A DNA stretch of 64,000 bases from Candidatus Kapaibacterium sp. (GCA_013414795.1 CP058732.1:1-64000); one strand, 5' to 3'. Positions 32,707-41,519 are shown, counted from the stretch's first letter. Numbers and translations: made by a program. Notes: generated by a model not told the origin, from the letters alone.

Positions 32707-33986
32707 AAACCCACCCTATCTAAAACCTTATGTTTACCACTTGAAGACTCCAAAAAGTCTTTTCGAAAATAAAAACTTGTATAATCTTTCTTGCGTCGAA
32801 CTACATCCAGAATCTTTTGCTCAATACCATCCTCAATAAATACCCAGTAAATCTTGGGATTGCTTGTTAAAAATCTGTTTTGAACTCGGTTGCGTGCTTG
32901 CCAGTAGTTTGTAAATGAATAGTCAATGTTATAAAACACCAGAGCCTTCGCTGAGCTTAAATCTATCCCCATCGACCCTGACTGAATTTGGGATAGAAAA
33001 ACCAAATTGGGATCCTTGGCAAACTCAATGGGATCAAATGTGTGATTCGGAAACACTGAACGCAAGACATCTCCTTCAGCTTGGAACTTGTAGAATATTG
33101 CTATTCGCTTTGTTCCTAAATGGTTCCTTATAAAATATGCTTTTGTTTTATCCAAAACTATTGTTTTGCCCTCCTCTGTTATCACCGTGCCGGAACAAAC
33201 CTGATGGATTTTGGTTAAAAGTTTAGCTGCTGTATCGGCAACAACTTCATAAAAAGAACCTTCATGCTCTAATCTTACATACCGATTTCGTAATAGATAT
33301 TCCATGACTTTGTATACAATTGGTTTGGCTCGAACTTCCAAAACCTCATCTTCCAAATACAAAATCTTAAAACCCGCCTGCTTTTGAGTGAAGGTTAAAA
33401 AATATGGCGAAATGATTGGTTTAATCAAGTGCTCCTGAGCGTCTGAATAATCTTTCACTTTGTATCCGTTTATCATTCGCTCTCTAACTCTTACATATGT
33501 TTTTGCCCATAGGTAAAAGTTCTTCTCTTTAAATGGAGAGTGGCTTGAAATCCAAAACTGATGGTAAATCTGCGAAAAACTCTCTGGCGTGGGTGTTCCG
33601 GACATTAGAATTAAATACTTCTCTTTAACTAGATTTTTTAACCTCGCTGTCCTTAACGATGGACGGGGAAAAGCACCTAACGAGTGCGCCTCGTCCACAA
33701 CAACCAGTTCGTATCCATCAGGATTGAATTTATGAACTTGTTCGTAATTGGTGACATCCAAATCAAAGACCAAGTGATAGTTTTCTCTTATATAATCGCT
33801 TAAAATTGAACTGATTGCTTTCTTCTTTGTAACGAATAGTACCTTTTTGACTCCAAGTCTGTATGCGGTTTCCAATGCTATTAGGGTCTTCCCCACCCTC
33901 ATCTCCATCGCCAAGTAAACTATCTTCTTCTCTCGCAATATTGGTTCTGCTTGCTTTGCTAAGTCGATTTGATGTTGCCAAAGCAT
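32703..33986 (-). CDS. SNF2-like SF2 helicase (427 aa)
   Basis: The helicase has a Walker A variant MRVGKT (near residues 28-34) and DEAH in VVVDEAHSLG. Motif III is SGTPTPES, and the C-terminal motif VI-like segment is QARNRVQNR. It is of the small phage SNF2 type that is commonly followed by VRR-NUC. It would remodel or unwind replication intermediates for the nuclease. GAGGAGA precedes the ATG. Confidence 0.9.
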   Translation of the reverse strand: MLWQHQIDLAKQAEPILREKKIVYLAMEMRVGKTLIALETAYRLGVKKVLFVTKKKAISSILSDYIRENYHLVFDLDVTNYEQVHKFNPDGYELVVVDEAHSLGAFPRPSLRTARLKNLVKEKYLILMSGTPTPESFSQIYHQFWISSHSPFKEKNFYLWAKTYVRVRERMINGYKVKDYSDAQEHLIKPIISPYFLTFTQKQAGFKILYLEDEVLEVRAKPIVYKVMEYLLRNRYVRLEHEGSFYEVVADTAAKLLTKIHQVCSGTVITEEGKTIVLDKTKAYFIRNHLGTKRIAIFYKFQAEGDVLRSVFPNHTFDPIEFAKDPNLVFLSQIQSGSMGIDLSSAKALVFYNIDYSFTNYWQARNRVQNRFLTSNPKIYWVFIEDGIEQKILDVVRRKKDYTSFYFRKDFLESSSGKHKVLDRVGL

Positions 33987-34003
33987 TTTCTCCTCGTTTA
34001 AAT

Positions 34004-34303
34004 TTACAACACACCTAATCTCTGAAGTGCGATTTTGAAACGAACCAAATCTATTTGGTCGCTTCCTTCGCTAACTTCGAAAAATATTTTCTCTACTTCG
34101 TCTTTGAAATACCCTTTTCCTTTACAGAATTGACATTCTGTTTCCTCAGGAGGTAATGATTCATAGTTTGGTGTGTATCGTCCCGTAAATCCTTCGTAGA
34201 CTTCTCTTGGGTCATGCTGGGAATATTTTTCGAAGTATAATTTCCAAAATGGATGTTGAACGATCCCAACTCCTTTACAATGTGTGCAAGTTATTTTTTT
34301 CAT
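34004..34303 (-). CDS. DnaJ-like zinc-finger protein (99 aa)
   Basis: Two CxxC pairs, CTHCKGVG near residues 6-13 and CQFCKGKGYF near 57-66, match the CxxCxGxG repeats of the DnaJ central domain. A helical C-terminus follows. It has no J-domain. AGAGGTGAG precedes the ATG. Such small zinc-finger proteins occur in phage early regions and may act as adaptors for the adjacent helicase, but the role is unknown. Confidence 0.75.
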   Translation of the reverse strand: MKKITCTHCKGVGIVQHPFWKLYFEKYSQHDPREVYEGFTGRYTPNYESLPPEETECQFCKGKGYFKDEVEKIFFEVSEGSDQIDLVRFKIALQRLGVL

Positions 34304-34316
34304 TGTCTCACCTCTG

Positions 34317-34901
34317 TTATGTTTTGAAAAATATTATTTCAAGACCAAGTTTTTTTGCTAAATCGTATTCTATCTTCGCTCCTTCTGACTCTTCCCAATC
34401 CGGCAACAAACATATGGCATCGCAATATGATAGGTATGGTACTAACGTTCTCATTGCAAGTTCCCACCCTACTTCTTCTGGTATTAAACTCGTGGGATTT
34501 ATAACGATGTAGCCATTTCTTATTAACTCTTCTTCTGCCTTTGCAAATTTTTCTATTACGTGCTCATACGAGGAGTTTGAAACTTTGCCAGCTAAATAAA
34601 TTATTTGTTTCTTATATGCTTGCTTTACTAATAGTTTTATCCTTTCTGAGTCATCATAAGTATGTTGAAGCCTTTTCAGTGGTCTTGCATCCAAGTTTTT
34701 TAACCCCAAAAACTTCCCTATTTGTATTCTGTCATAACCTAATTCCAATGCTACATACTGAAACAATGTCCTTGCAAATCTAATTTTTTGTGAAAATGTG
34801 TTTTGAAAGCGATATTTATTGATTATGGCGCCCAGGGGGACTCCGCATATATAAGCGGTTACACGGGCTAAGCGGTCTAATGAGTTGTTTTTATTGTTCA
34901 T
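34317..34901 (-). CDS. DnaA-C-like HTH fused to DUF4406/nucleotide-hydrolase-like domain (194 aa)
   Basis: Residues about 35-85 (FARTLFQYVALELGYDRIQI then GKFLGLKN) resemble the DnaA domain-IV helix-turn-helix. Residues 97-194 (IIYLAGKVSN, NPTSLIPEEVGWELAMR, CDAICLLPDWEESEGAKIEY) match DUF4406, a relative of nucleoside 2-deoxyribosyltransferases. The combination suggests a DNA-binding protein with a nucleotide-sensing or nucleotide-processing domain. AAAGGAG precedes the ATG. It overlaps the upstream gene by 11 bases. Confidence 0.75.
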   Translation of the reverse strand: MNNKNNSLDRLARVTAYICGVPLGAIINKYRFQNTFSQKIRFARTLFQYVALELGYDRIQIGKFLGLKNLDARPLKRLQHTYDDSERIKLLVKQAYKKQIIYLAGKVSNSSYEHVIEKFAKAEEELIRNGYIVINPTSLIPEEVGWELAMRTLVPYLSYCDAICLLPDWEESEGAKIEYDLAKKLGLEIIFFKT

Positions 34902-35193
34902 ATGCTTCTCCTTTTTGATTTAACAAACTTTCGTTGATTTGATACAATCTTTTGTGGTTGCTTTCATACAGAAGGTATTTTCTGTATTCATCTTTGAATA
35001 TCTTGTTCAGACATTTGGTTACGTTCGTAGGTGTTTTAGGTTGCTGGTGATAAGACAACATAGCGTCTACCAGCTCCGCCTCCTCCCCTATTTCCTTGCC
35101 GAGGATAGCAAACACCTTCTGCCAGTATTCAATAATTTTTGGGTTAAATTTAGTTTGCATAAGGTTTTCGTTTCCTTTGTGAAACTTAATCAT
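34891..35193 (-). CDS. Hypothetical early phage protein (100 aa)
   Basis: This mainly helical 100-residue protein is not recognised. Either the ATG at 35193 or an in-frame ATG at 35160 could be used; both have GGA-type sites at imperfect spacing. It lies between the iteron-like region and the DnaA-like gene, so a replication-linked role is conceivable. Confidence 0.6.
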   Translation of the reverse strand: MIKFHKGNENLMQTKFNPKIIEYWQKVFAILGKEIGEEAELVDAMLSYHQQPKTPTNVTKCLNKIFKDEYRKYLLYESNHKRLYQINESLLNQKGEAYEQ

Positions 35194-35196
35194 TTT

Positions 35197-35614
35197 TCAA
35201 ATTTCCTTTCCAAATGCCGAAAAAATTGGGGCTTGCTGAAAATCTTTTTTTGTTTTTTCGGCACACATAAGTGGTTGTTTTTTTATTAACTTATAAATAT
35301 TTTCGGTTTTTAGTTGCAGAAAATCTACAAACTTTTTCGGCAGTCCTAACCTATTGGTTTTCATAGAGTTGCAAACATTTGCCGAAAAACTTTTTACTTT
35401 TATAACTATAAAAAATTGAAAATTTATATAGGGGTATATATAGTAGTATATATATATATAAGGGGGGGATATACAAGTTTTTCTTTTTCGGCATTTTTCG
35501 TCTAACTCCTTAATTTTATAATAAGTTAAGTGTGCCGAAAAACTTTTTCGATTTTCGGCTTTTCGGCATTTTTCAGCAGATTGCGTTGTTTCGGATATGC
35601 GTAAGTCGTTTATT
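35197..35614. other. Candidate phage replication origin: iteron-like repeats and AT-rich core
   Basis: Copies of TTTTTCGGCA, in either orientation, lie near 35215, 35254, 35333, 35380, 35484 and 35533, with a shorter copy at 35560. One more copy lies at 35701 inside the primase gene. Between them runs an AT-rich block with alternating TA (about 35425-35460), a natural unwinding element. The region directly follows the primase-helicase gene. Repeated binding sites plus a melting region are the classic makeup of an origin. A 175-codon minus frame across it is treated as spurious. Confidence 0.6.
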
Positions 35615-38047
35615 TTAAAAGGGTTCATCATAGTCATCATATTCTTCAATTTTATCGTTATTTTTATCAAAATTTGAAAGATTTTCAGCACAAGGTTGAG
35701 TTTTTCGGCATAAAGACAACCCAATGAAAACTTTTTGTTGTTTACGGTCTTTTGTACAAGGAAAGCCTTTTTCTTCTAAAAGTCTGAAGAAGGTTTTCTT
35801 TCCTATTGGATGTTCCTTATGCTCCTCACACCACTTTGTGTAAGCCTCGTAAAGATCCGTACCCTTTTCTTTTCCATCCTTGTCTATCACAATGCTATCG
35901 TTAAAAAAGTCGAAAAGCAAATCCTGGTCATCTTTGTAATTCGACGTTGCCGTGGCTACAATTTTAGGAATCTTCAAACCTTCATCAATATATTTTTTCC
36001 AACCATTAACAATCCAAGTCAAAATCCCCGGAGCTTCACCCTTAAGTTGTTCAAGAATAACCGACTGTGGTAACCTCTTCTCTGGTGGAATCGTCTGCTC
36101 GAACGGTATCAGGACCATCCGACGCCAGATACCATTGTCAGCCCCCTTAATTTCAGGTTTATGATTACCAAAAATCCATAGAATAAATGTAGGCTCGAAG
36201 GTAAAGAAGTTCTGATAAAGATTACGGACCTTGACAGCATCACCACCGGTCAACATCTTAACAGTAGCCTCATTCAGATGTTTGTTAATAGGAATCTCTG
36301 TTGTAACAACGAACCTTGCACCTACCAGGGAAGCTATTTCCGACTTTTTGCTGTCATCAAAACGTTGTGTAATTAACGCTTCAATCGGAAGCAAACTAGC
36401 ATACTCGCCATAAATATATCTGATAGTATTTACAAAAATAGACTTACCATTCGCCCCGGTACCATATAGAAACACAATGATTTCCTCGAGGTGAGCACCG
36501 CAGAGAGAGAGCCCACATATCTTCTGAACAAATTCAATCAGTTCCTGATTACCGTTAAAATACATATCAAGTGCAGCCAACCAGGTTGGACATTCAGCCT
36601 TTGGATCGTACTCAATAGGGATAACTTTGGTAATCATATCATTAGGATCGTTCTTGCGAAACTCCATCGACTTTAAATCCAACGTACCATTCGCAAAATT
36701 GACCAGGTACAAGTTTCTATCCCAATCGTTGTGAGTAGTTGCAAACTCGGGCTCACAAGCTGCAAGTTTAAGCGAATCATCAATGTTTCGAAGCGTTTGT
36801 GATGATTTATGCCAGGCACGAATAGCCTTCGGGTCGTAACCAGCAGCAATATACAATCCCTCGTCTTCAATAATAGAATCACTAATTGCTTTTGCCAAAA
36901 GTCTAATATTATCCTTGGTATCCGGTCTCCATCGAGTACCATCCCAAATCAACCATTCTTTGGTTGTAAAGTTATATTTCAAAGTGTCTTTATACTTTTT
37001 CAAAAATCGCATAGCATTGCCGATTTGAGTCAAAGGCGGTAAATCCCCGTTTAAAGAATGGTTTAAATCGACAGATGTTTTGTCAATGATGACCGACACT
37101 TTCTTTAACCTGGGTTTCCCGTTACCAACAAAACCAAGCTCTGCCAGCTCCTTTGCAGCCTTTCGGAAATCACCACCGTGTTCAAGCAAAGCATAAACGC
37201 TGAATTTATCGTAGGAATGTTCCGGTTCAAAGGGTGGGGCGTTAGACGAGAAGACATAAAACTTGTTCGGAATAAAATTAAAAGTAGCACTCCAGCCTCT
37301 ACCACTTTTACCCGGCCTTTGCCAAAATTCCCGCGGACCAGAACGGTGGACCAGCCGCCAGCCGTGCTTTTCCAAATACTTATGAATGTCGCCCTCTTTG
37401 TTGAACAAATCACCCGGTCTATCTTTCTTTGTTTCTGATGTATACTCTTTTGATTTGATGGTAGGAGGTTCTTTCTCTATTTGATTAAAAGAGCGACAAA
37501 TATCTAAAAGCAATTCCCGTTCCTCGGCAGATATGACAGGAACCTCGGGGAAAGTGTTTTGAAGTAAAGAATAACCGTCCGAAGGATAAACAAGCGCATA
37601 ACCACCCTCGCCTCTGGTCTCAATAAAAGTATCATGCTTGCCGTTTACAACCCGAGATGCAAGTTTTGTGTTCCCAGAGATAACAGTATTGGCACGATAC
37701 ACAATATGATATCCCCCAGACTGAGTTTTTTGAATCACAAGTTTGTCAAAGAGCCCTGGCAATGTCCCGTTTAATATCTCTTTCCATTCCCAAAAAATCC
37801 GGTCAGCGTCTCCAATATGATTATCAATGTCAATAAACTCCAGATTCCCGCTGACACGTCCGGCAACAATGGCAACATCCATCGGATGCTTTCTTTGAAA
37901 CCATTTCCTTGCCTCTTCAATGGTGGGTAGCCTTTCTTGGTATACTTTCCAACTTACAGCGGGTTTCTTGGTGCCAGGTACAATGGGAAGAACAGATAAT
38001 CCACGTTTTAAGTAACCATATATCAGATTTAAAAAGCCTTCATTCAT
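35615..38047 (-). CDS. Prim-Pol / SF3 primase-helicase (810 aa)
   Basis: The N-terminal part (about 1-190) is a bifunctional primase-polymerase domain. FIDIDN at 71-76 supplies the catalytic acids, and GYHIVYRA is present. A middle region follows. The C-terminal half is a D5/SF3 helicase with Walker A GTGANGKS at 529-536, FVVTTEIP, and ILWIFGNHKPEI (motif C). The D5 C-terminal wing comes last. It primes and unwinds phage DNA at the origin. The start has AAAGGGGG. The acidic C-terminus ends DDYDEPF. Confidence 0.93.
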   Translation of the reverse strand: MNEGFLNLIYGYLKRGLSVLPIVPGTKKPAVSWKVYQERLPTIEEARKWFQRKHPMDVAIVAGRVSGNLEFIDIDNHIGDADRIFWEWKEILNGTLPGLFDKLVIQKTQSGGYHIVYRANTVISGNTKLASRVVNGKHDTFIETRGEGGYALVYPSDGYSLLQNTFPEVPVISAEERELLLDICRSFNQIEKEPPTIKSKEYTSETKKDRPGDLFNKEGDIHKYLEKHGWRLVHRSGPREFWQRPGKSGRGWSATFNFIPNKFYVFSSNAPPFEPEHSYDKFSVYALLEHGGDFRKAAKELAELGFVGNGKPRLKKVSVIIDKTSVDLNHSLNGDLPPLTQIGNAMRFLKKYKDTLKYNFTTKEWLIWDGTRWRPDTKDNIRLLAKAISDSIIEDEGLYIAAGYDPKAIRAWHKSSQTLRNIDDSLKLAACEPEFATTHNDWDRNLYLVNFANGTLDLKSMEFRKNDPNDMITKVIPIEYDPKAECPTWLAALDMYFNGNQELIEFVQKICGLSLCGAHLEEIIVFLYGTGANGKSIFVNTIRYIYGEYASLLPIEALITQRFDDSKKSEIASLVGARFVVTTEIPINKHLNEATVKMLTGGDAVKVRNLYQNFFTFEPTFILWIFGNHKPEIKGADNGIWRRMVLIPFEQTIPPEKRLPQSVILEQLKGEAPGILTWIVNGWKKYIDEGLKIPKIVATATSNYKDDQDLLFDFFNDSIVIDKDGKEKGTDLYEAYTKWCEEHKEHPIGKKTFFRLLEEKGFPCTKDRKQQKVFIGLSLCRKTQPCAENLSNFDKNNDKIEEYDDYDEPF

Positions 38048-38104
38048 AATTTCCCCCTTTTTTCCCTAGCGAAGTAGGTATCAAGATGAATGTTTAGGTC
38101 TTGT

Positions 38105-38782
38105 TTAGCGTCGCCATCGAGGTGATAAGACCCCATCGACCGCTGGAGCACCAAACTTTTCGAATTCCGGGTCGAACATAGTAGTGAAGCGAGCATTTTC
38201 CCAGCTCAGGACTTTGGCATATCGGTCGTAAAACCAAAGATATGGAAGTTCTCTGGAAACAATATATGCCCAAATATCCAACCAACTCCAGTTACCAACG
38301 GGATAATATTCTTTTATCGCCGTGAGGCTGAATTCGGTTTTGATACGTTGTTTTCGTTTCGTAGATTCTGCTGAACGCAAGCCTACAAAAACACCATCAT
38401 AACCTTTTTCTTGCATATGTTTCGCAAGGTCCGAAAGAACAATTCCCATTACACCAATTGTTCGCTCCGGTGGAAGTCGGAAGATTGGATGGGCATATAT
38501 TTCGAAATTCCAATTCATTTCTTTTGCTATTTTTCGAATCTCTTTGTGAATTGGTCTAGGAATGAGATATTTTCCATAATCGATATGCAATACCAAAATA
38601 CCTGGTTTGATTAGGTTTGCCATATGAGAAACTACCAAACTATCTTTTCCACCGGAAAATGTGCTGTAAACATTTCGTTCAGTGAGAGCATTTCGGATAA
38701 TTTCTGTGGCTTGTTGTACTTTCGCTTGAAATTCATCACTTTTGCTCCATTCTAAAAATGTTTCACGCCATCTATTTTCCAT
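38105..38782 (-). CDS. cysH-like: CysH-like PP-loop protein of type IV-B cassette (225 aa)
   Basis: The protein belongs to the PAPS-reductase/PP-loop family. It has SGGKDS at 43-48, followed by HIDYGKYLIPRP and the family's GLRSAESTKRKQR. True PAPS reductases need a C-terminal Cys. This protein has no cysteine anywhere, so simple sulfonucleotide reduction is unlikely and ATP pyrophosphatase or adenylylation chemistry is more plausible. A cysH-like gene is the known companion of subtype IV-B csf cassettes. The gene overlaps csf3 by 11 bases. Confidence 0.85.
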   Translation of the reverse strand: MENRWRETFLEWSKSDEFQAKVQQATEIIRNALTERNVYSTFSGGKDSLVVSHMANLIKPGILVLHIDYGKYLIPRPIHKEIRKIAKEMNWNFEIYAHPIFRLPPERTIGVMGIVLSDLAKHMQEKGYDGVFVGLRSAESTKRKQRIKTEFSLTAIKEYYPVGNWSWLDIWAYIVSRELPYLWFYDRYAKVLSWENARFTTMFDPEFEKFGAPAVDGVLSPRWRR

Positions 38783-39539
38783 TGTCGAGCCTCATTAATT
38801 CAAGGGTTTCTGGGAGAAGTTCAACATCTGCCAAAGGTGGAACGCATCGCTCTTCGAAATCCGAACTCCAATATGGAGAACGCCAGGTGAGAACAAAACT
38901 GTCAGAATATTTTTTGCAAAATCGCACCGGGATTGGTCTTTGGGCTTTTCCGTTCCAGACTATACTTCTGTCTTCGTCAATGGGATTAATTTCATATTTC
39001 AGAACTCGACCCCAACCAATTCGAGTATTATCGCCCAAAGAGACAACCTCATCGAGCATTTGACGCAACCCTTCGATATCGCCTACAATGTAAAAGCGAA
39101 TTTTTGAGGCTGGAACATAGATATGGTGCATTACATAGGCTTTGAAATGTCCGGAGCCCTGATAAAGTTTTTTAAGTTTACCGAGCCAAGCAATTTCGGC
39201 TTTTTTGTACATTTTTTCGCTTTTCATTATGGATGGTTCGAAGAAGGATATAGAGCATTGGGGAATCAATCCAGCAGAACGATACGGTAGATATGGGATT
39301 TCCACATCTTTCATCAGACGTCCAATAGGAAATTTCGATGGAAGCAGGAAATAATCATATCCCAAAAGTTTCCGAAGAGCAAGATGTGAAATTAATCCAT
39401 CCAGATGAATCCAGGGATGCGAAAGAGCGATTGGAGATGCCATAGTGAAAACAATTTCAAGGGGCTGGAAATGCCATTTGCGAGGCAAATCCATAGCCCC
39501 AAGTAGTATTTTGTCTAAAAAATACTGACTTTCTGTCAT
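38772..39539 (-). CDS. csf3: Csf3-like protein, Cas5-type RAMP of type IV CRISPR system (255 aa)
   Basis: The N-terminal part (PLEIVFTMASPIALSHPWIH then LDGLISHLAL) and the late Gly-rich loop (GDNTRIGWGRVLKYEI) match the type IV Csf3/Cas5 pattern. The RAMP-type fold caps the 5' end of the guide RNA in type IV complexes. Length is typical. The start overlaps csf2 by four bases. Identification is by pattern and by gene order (csf1, small subunit, csf2, csf3, cysH). A profile search would confirm it. Confidence 0.8.
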   Translation of the reverse strand: MTESQYFLDKILLGAMDLPRKWHFQPLEIVFTMASPIALSHPWIHLDGLISHLALRKLLGYDYFLLPSKFPIGRLMKDVEIPYLPYRSAGLIPQCSISFFEPSIMKSEKMYKKAEIAWLGKLKKLYQGSGHFKAYVMHHIYVPASKIRFYIVGDIEGLRQMLDEVVSLGDNTRIGWGRVLKYEINPIDEDRSIVWNGKAQRPIPVRFCKKYSDSFVLTWRSPYWSSDFEERCVPPLADVELLPETLELMRLDNGK

Positions 39540-40372
39540 AGCATATCCGAAAGTCTGTTCAACAAATTGAGGATTTTGTCTTTATTGTCCCTAATATGTG
39601 CCAGATATAAATTTCCAGATGGAGGTTCTGGAGTATATTCAAAAAGAACCTCGCCATTTCCAGTACCAGAAAGTCCACCCACCCAAGGATTGAAGCGGAA
39701 AAGTTCAATTAATCGTCCAAAAACAGAGGCTTCAATTTCATTTGCGTATTCAGTGACAAACCAGTGATAGAATTTAGTTCCGGGAATAAAACATTCAAAA
39801 TCAACTTTCATTTGAACTGCTTGTTCATCTTCTTGTCTATTTGCCCGCAGGTCATCTCTCCGAGTTTGGAACGATTCGTCACAGAAAGAACGAACATATC
39901 TATTTGTTCGTTCATCGTTTTGTAGAAAGTTTGGAAGGAAAACAGCATATTCTTTGCAAACCGGGAAGGCATGTCCCACTTTGAGTTTCCCCTGAATAAT
40001 TTGATTCCCGATTGAACCGCCAAGAAGAGAGAGATGGGGAAAAGTATCCCGGATTTCACGTCGCAAAGAAAGGTCTATACCAGCATTATTTGATTCCGCT
40101 GCTTCTAGTGCTCCTCCGGAGAAGAATATGTGATATACTTTTGGGTTCAAATCTTCTGGGGTAAGCCCAAGAATTTCAAAATATTCATTCATAAGCATTC
40201 GACGAAGTTTTCCTCTGATTGCGTTCCCGTTTATATATGGCATTTGAACTTCGCCAATTCCATCGACATACATAAAAATAGTTCGCAAGACGGGAGTACT
40301 GCCAGTTTTTTCATTTCCACCGTGATGAATGGTGGTTTTTGCAAGCATCCATCCATCATATTTCTGAATCAT
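39536..40372 (-). CDS. csf2: Csf2-like protein, Cas7-type backbone of type IV CRISPR system (278 aa)
   Basis: The Cas7-like RAMP pattern is clear: PYINGNAIRGKLRRMLM from residue 45, IFFSGGALE, and then SLLGGSIGNQIIQGKLKVGH. Csf2 polymerises along the guide RNA as the backbone of the type IV effector. I choose the ATG at 40372 because GGAG lies seven bases upstream; the longer frame to 40426 only adds a hexanucleotide-repeat peptide. It overlaps the small-subunit gene by 17 bases and csf3 by four. Confidence 0.85.
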   Translation of the reverse strand: MIQKYDGWMLAKTTIHHGGNEKTGSTPVLRTIFMYVDGIGEVQMPYINGNAIRGKLRRMLMNEYFEILGLTPEDLNPKVYHIFFSGGALEAAESNNAGIDLSLRREIRDTFPHLSLLGGSIGNQIIQGKLKVGHAFPVCKEYAVFLPNFLQNDERTNRYVRSFCDESFQTRRDDLRANRQEDEQAVQMKVDFECFIPGTKFYHWFVTEYANEIEASVFGRLIELFRFNPWVGGLSGTGNGEVLFEYTPEPPSGNLYLAHIRDNKDKILNLLNRLSDML

Positions 40373-40781
40373 TTTCAATCTCCGAATTGTTGAACAAATT
40401 GATTTCATTTTCATTTTCATTTTCAATTTTTTCTACTGTGTTTTTCGTGTCTTCTTTCATTTTTGCTTTCTTTGCTTTTGCACGTATTATTGCCTTCACA
40501 CAAAAAGGAATATGTTCCTTGGAAAGCGTGTTGAGTACCCAATATTGATATGGTCTGAGGATTTCAAGTTTTTCTAATGCTTCTTCGGGAATAGATTGTA
40601 ACCCGAAATAATTAGATAGTTTCGAAGCGAAAGTAAAAAGACTATCACGTCTTGATGCGGCGCGAACCCGGTGATTAAAAATATCATGCGGGTTCTTGGA
40701 AGTTCGCATTTTACCCCAAGGCACCCGTCCGTAGATGATTGCCAGGAAATCGACGAGTGCCTCTTCAAGTTCAGCATACAT
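40356..40781 (-). CDS. Cas11-like small subunit of type IV cassette (141 aa)
   Basis: This small, mostly helical protein begins MYAELEEALVDFLAII and contains LRPYQYWVLNTLSKE. It lies where subtype IV-B loci carry cas11. The fold is inferred from size, helicity and position. GGGAGG, which sits at the end of the methyltransferase gene, is the ribosome site for the ATG at 40781. The last 30 residues are an acidic Glu/Asn tail, partly encoded by GAAAAT hexanucleotide repeats. Confidence 0.65.
   Translation of the reverse strand: MYAELEEALVDFLAIIYGRVPWGKMRTSKNPHDIFNHRVRAASRRDSLFTFASKLSNYFGLQSIPEEALEKLEILRPYQYWVLNTLSKEHIPFCVKAIIRAKAKKAKMKEDTKNTVEKIENENENEINLFNNSEIENDSEI
40403..40426 (-). repeat. 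GAAAAT hexanucleotide microsatellite
   Basis: Three perfect copies and one imperfect copy of a hexamer (plus strand TTTCAT three times, then TTTCAA) lie in the 3' part of the Cas11-like gene, 30 to 50 bases upstream of the csf2 start. Unit changes keep the reading frame, so they alter tail length only. Confidence 0.7.
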
Positions 40782-40819
40782 ATACAACTACCTCCCAATT
40801 TGGTTGTGAGACATATTTT
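40772..40819 (-). repeat. 48-bp direct repeat, distal copy (remnant csf1 3' end)
   Basis: This segment matches 41477-41524 at 39 of 48 positions (counted by eye). In the csf1 frame it encodes KYVSQPNWEVVVYVC and then TGA, against KYVSQPNWEIVVYVI and TGA at the true end of csf1. It spans the methyltransferase 3' end and the cas11 start. Confidence 0.9.
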
Positions 40820-41519
40820 GAATTGGTAACCCTTGTTGGTAGAAAAATTCAATCAAACAAGCAAGCCTTCGTTTGTTCAGTTCAGTGCCGAAAAAGGTTT
40901 TCCCCAAAGAATGCGCGGTTCTAGCGGTAAGTCCAATTCCGGTGCATAGATCAAGCACAGAATTAATATTTGGTTCAAACTGCATTGCAAGTCGAGGAGT
41001 AAATTCATCATCAATACCCGTGAAATCGAAATCAATAATCATAGGAGTTTCAAAACTGTATCGAATTAAAAAACAGGGATGCTTATGATAGTACTTAATT
41101 TTCCAAATATTCGTAACAATTCCGTTCTGTGAAGTAATTAATTTTGTTACGAAGTCAAGGTTTTGCCTTCCCATTTCAAGATAATTTATCCGTGGAGAAT
41201 AAGTACTAATCAAGTTAATCAGTTTTTCCATAAAGGGTTCAAATTTTTTTCTTTGCGAAAATCCAGCCTTTGTATAAAAAGCATTCAAATTCCCGGTACT
41301 CCAAGGAGGATCGCAGTATGAAATATCAAATCGAGAGATACCAAAGAAGTCCAAATTGGAAAGTTCCGTAATATCCTTCACTGCCAAAATATGTTTTCCA
41401 ACTTGCCAAACCTCACCATCTTCAATAGGGAATTTTTCCCAGGAATCACCATAAAGCCATTTTCTATTTTTCTTCTCAGATAACATAGACAACAATTTCC
41501 CAGTTTGGTTGTGAAACAT
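40788..41519 (-). CDS. DNA methyltransferase (DPPW type) inserted in csf cassette (243 aa)
   Basis: The protein carries CDPPWSTGNLNAFY (DPPW at 70-73, motif IV) and VLDLCTGIGLTAR (motif I at about 190-196). This is an adenine-type amino-methyltransferase with motif IV before motif I. The open frame starts inside the last 44 bases of csf1 and ends just before cas11. Both ends lie within 48-bp direct repeats, so the gene appears to have been inserted. An in-frame ATG at 41486 is an alternative start. It may modify phage DNA or mark targets for the csf complex; neither role is shown by sequence. Confidence 0.85.
   Translation of the reverse strand: MFHNQTGKLLSMLSEKKNRKWLYGDSWEKFPIEDGEVWQVGKHILAVKDITELSNLDFFGISRFDISYCDPPWSTGNLNAFYTKAGFSQRKKFEPFMEKLINLISTYSPRINYLEMGRQNLDFVTKLITSQNGIVTNIWKIKYYHKHPCFLIRYSFETPMIIDFDFTGIDDEFTPRLAMQFEPNINSVLDLCTGIGLTARTAHSLGKTFFGTELNKRRLACLIEFFYQQGLPIQNMSHNQIGR

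Noticed and set aside
35197-35724. 175-codon minus-strand reading frame across the repeat region
   Set aside because: It overlaps the primase C-terminus in another frame and is made of repeat units and TA runs. It has poor composition and no ribosome site; an origin region explains it better.
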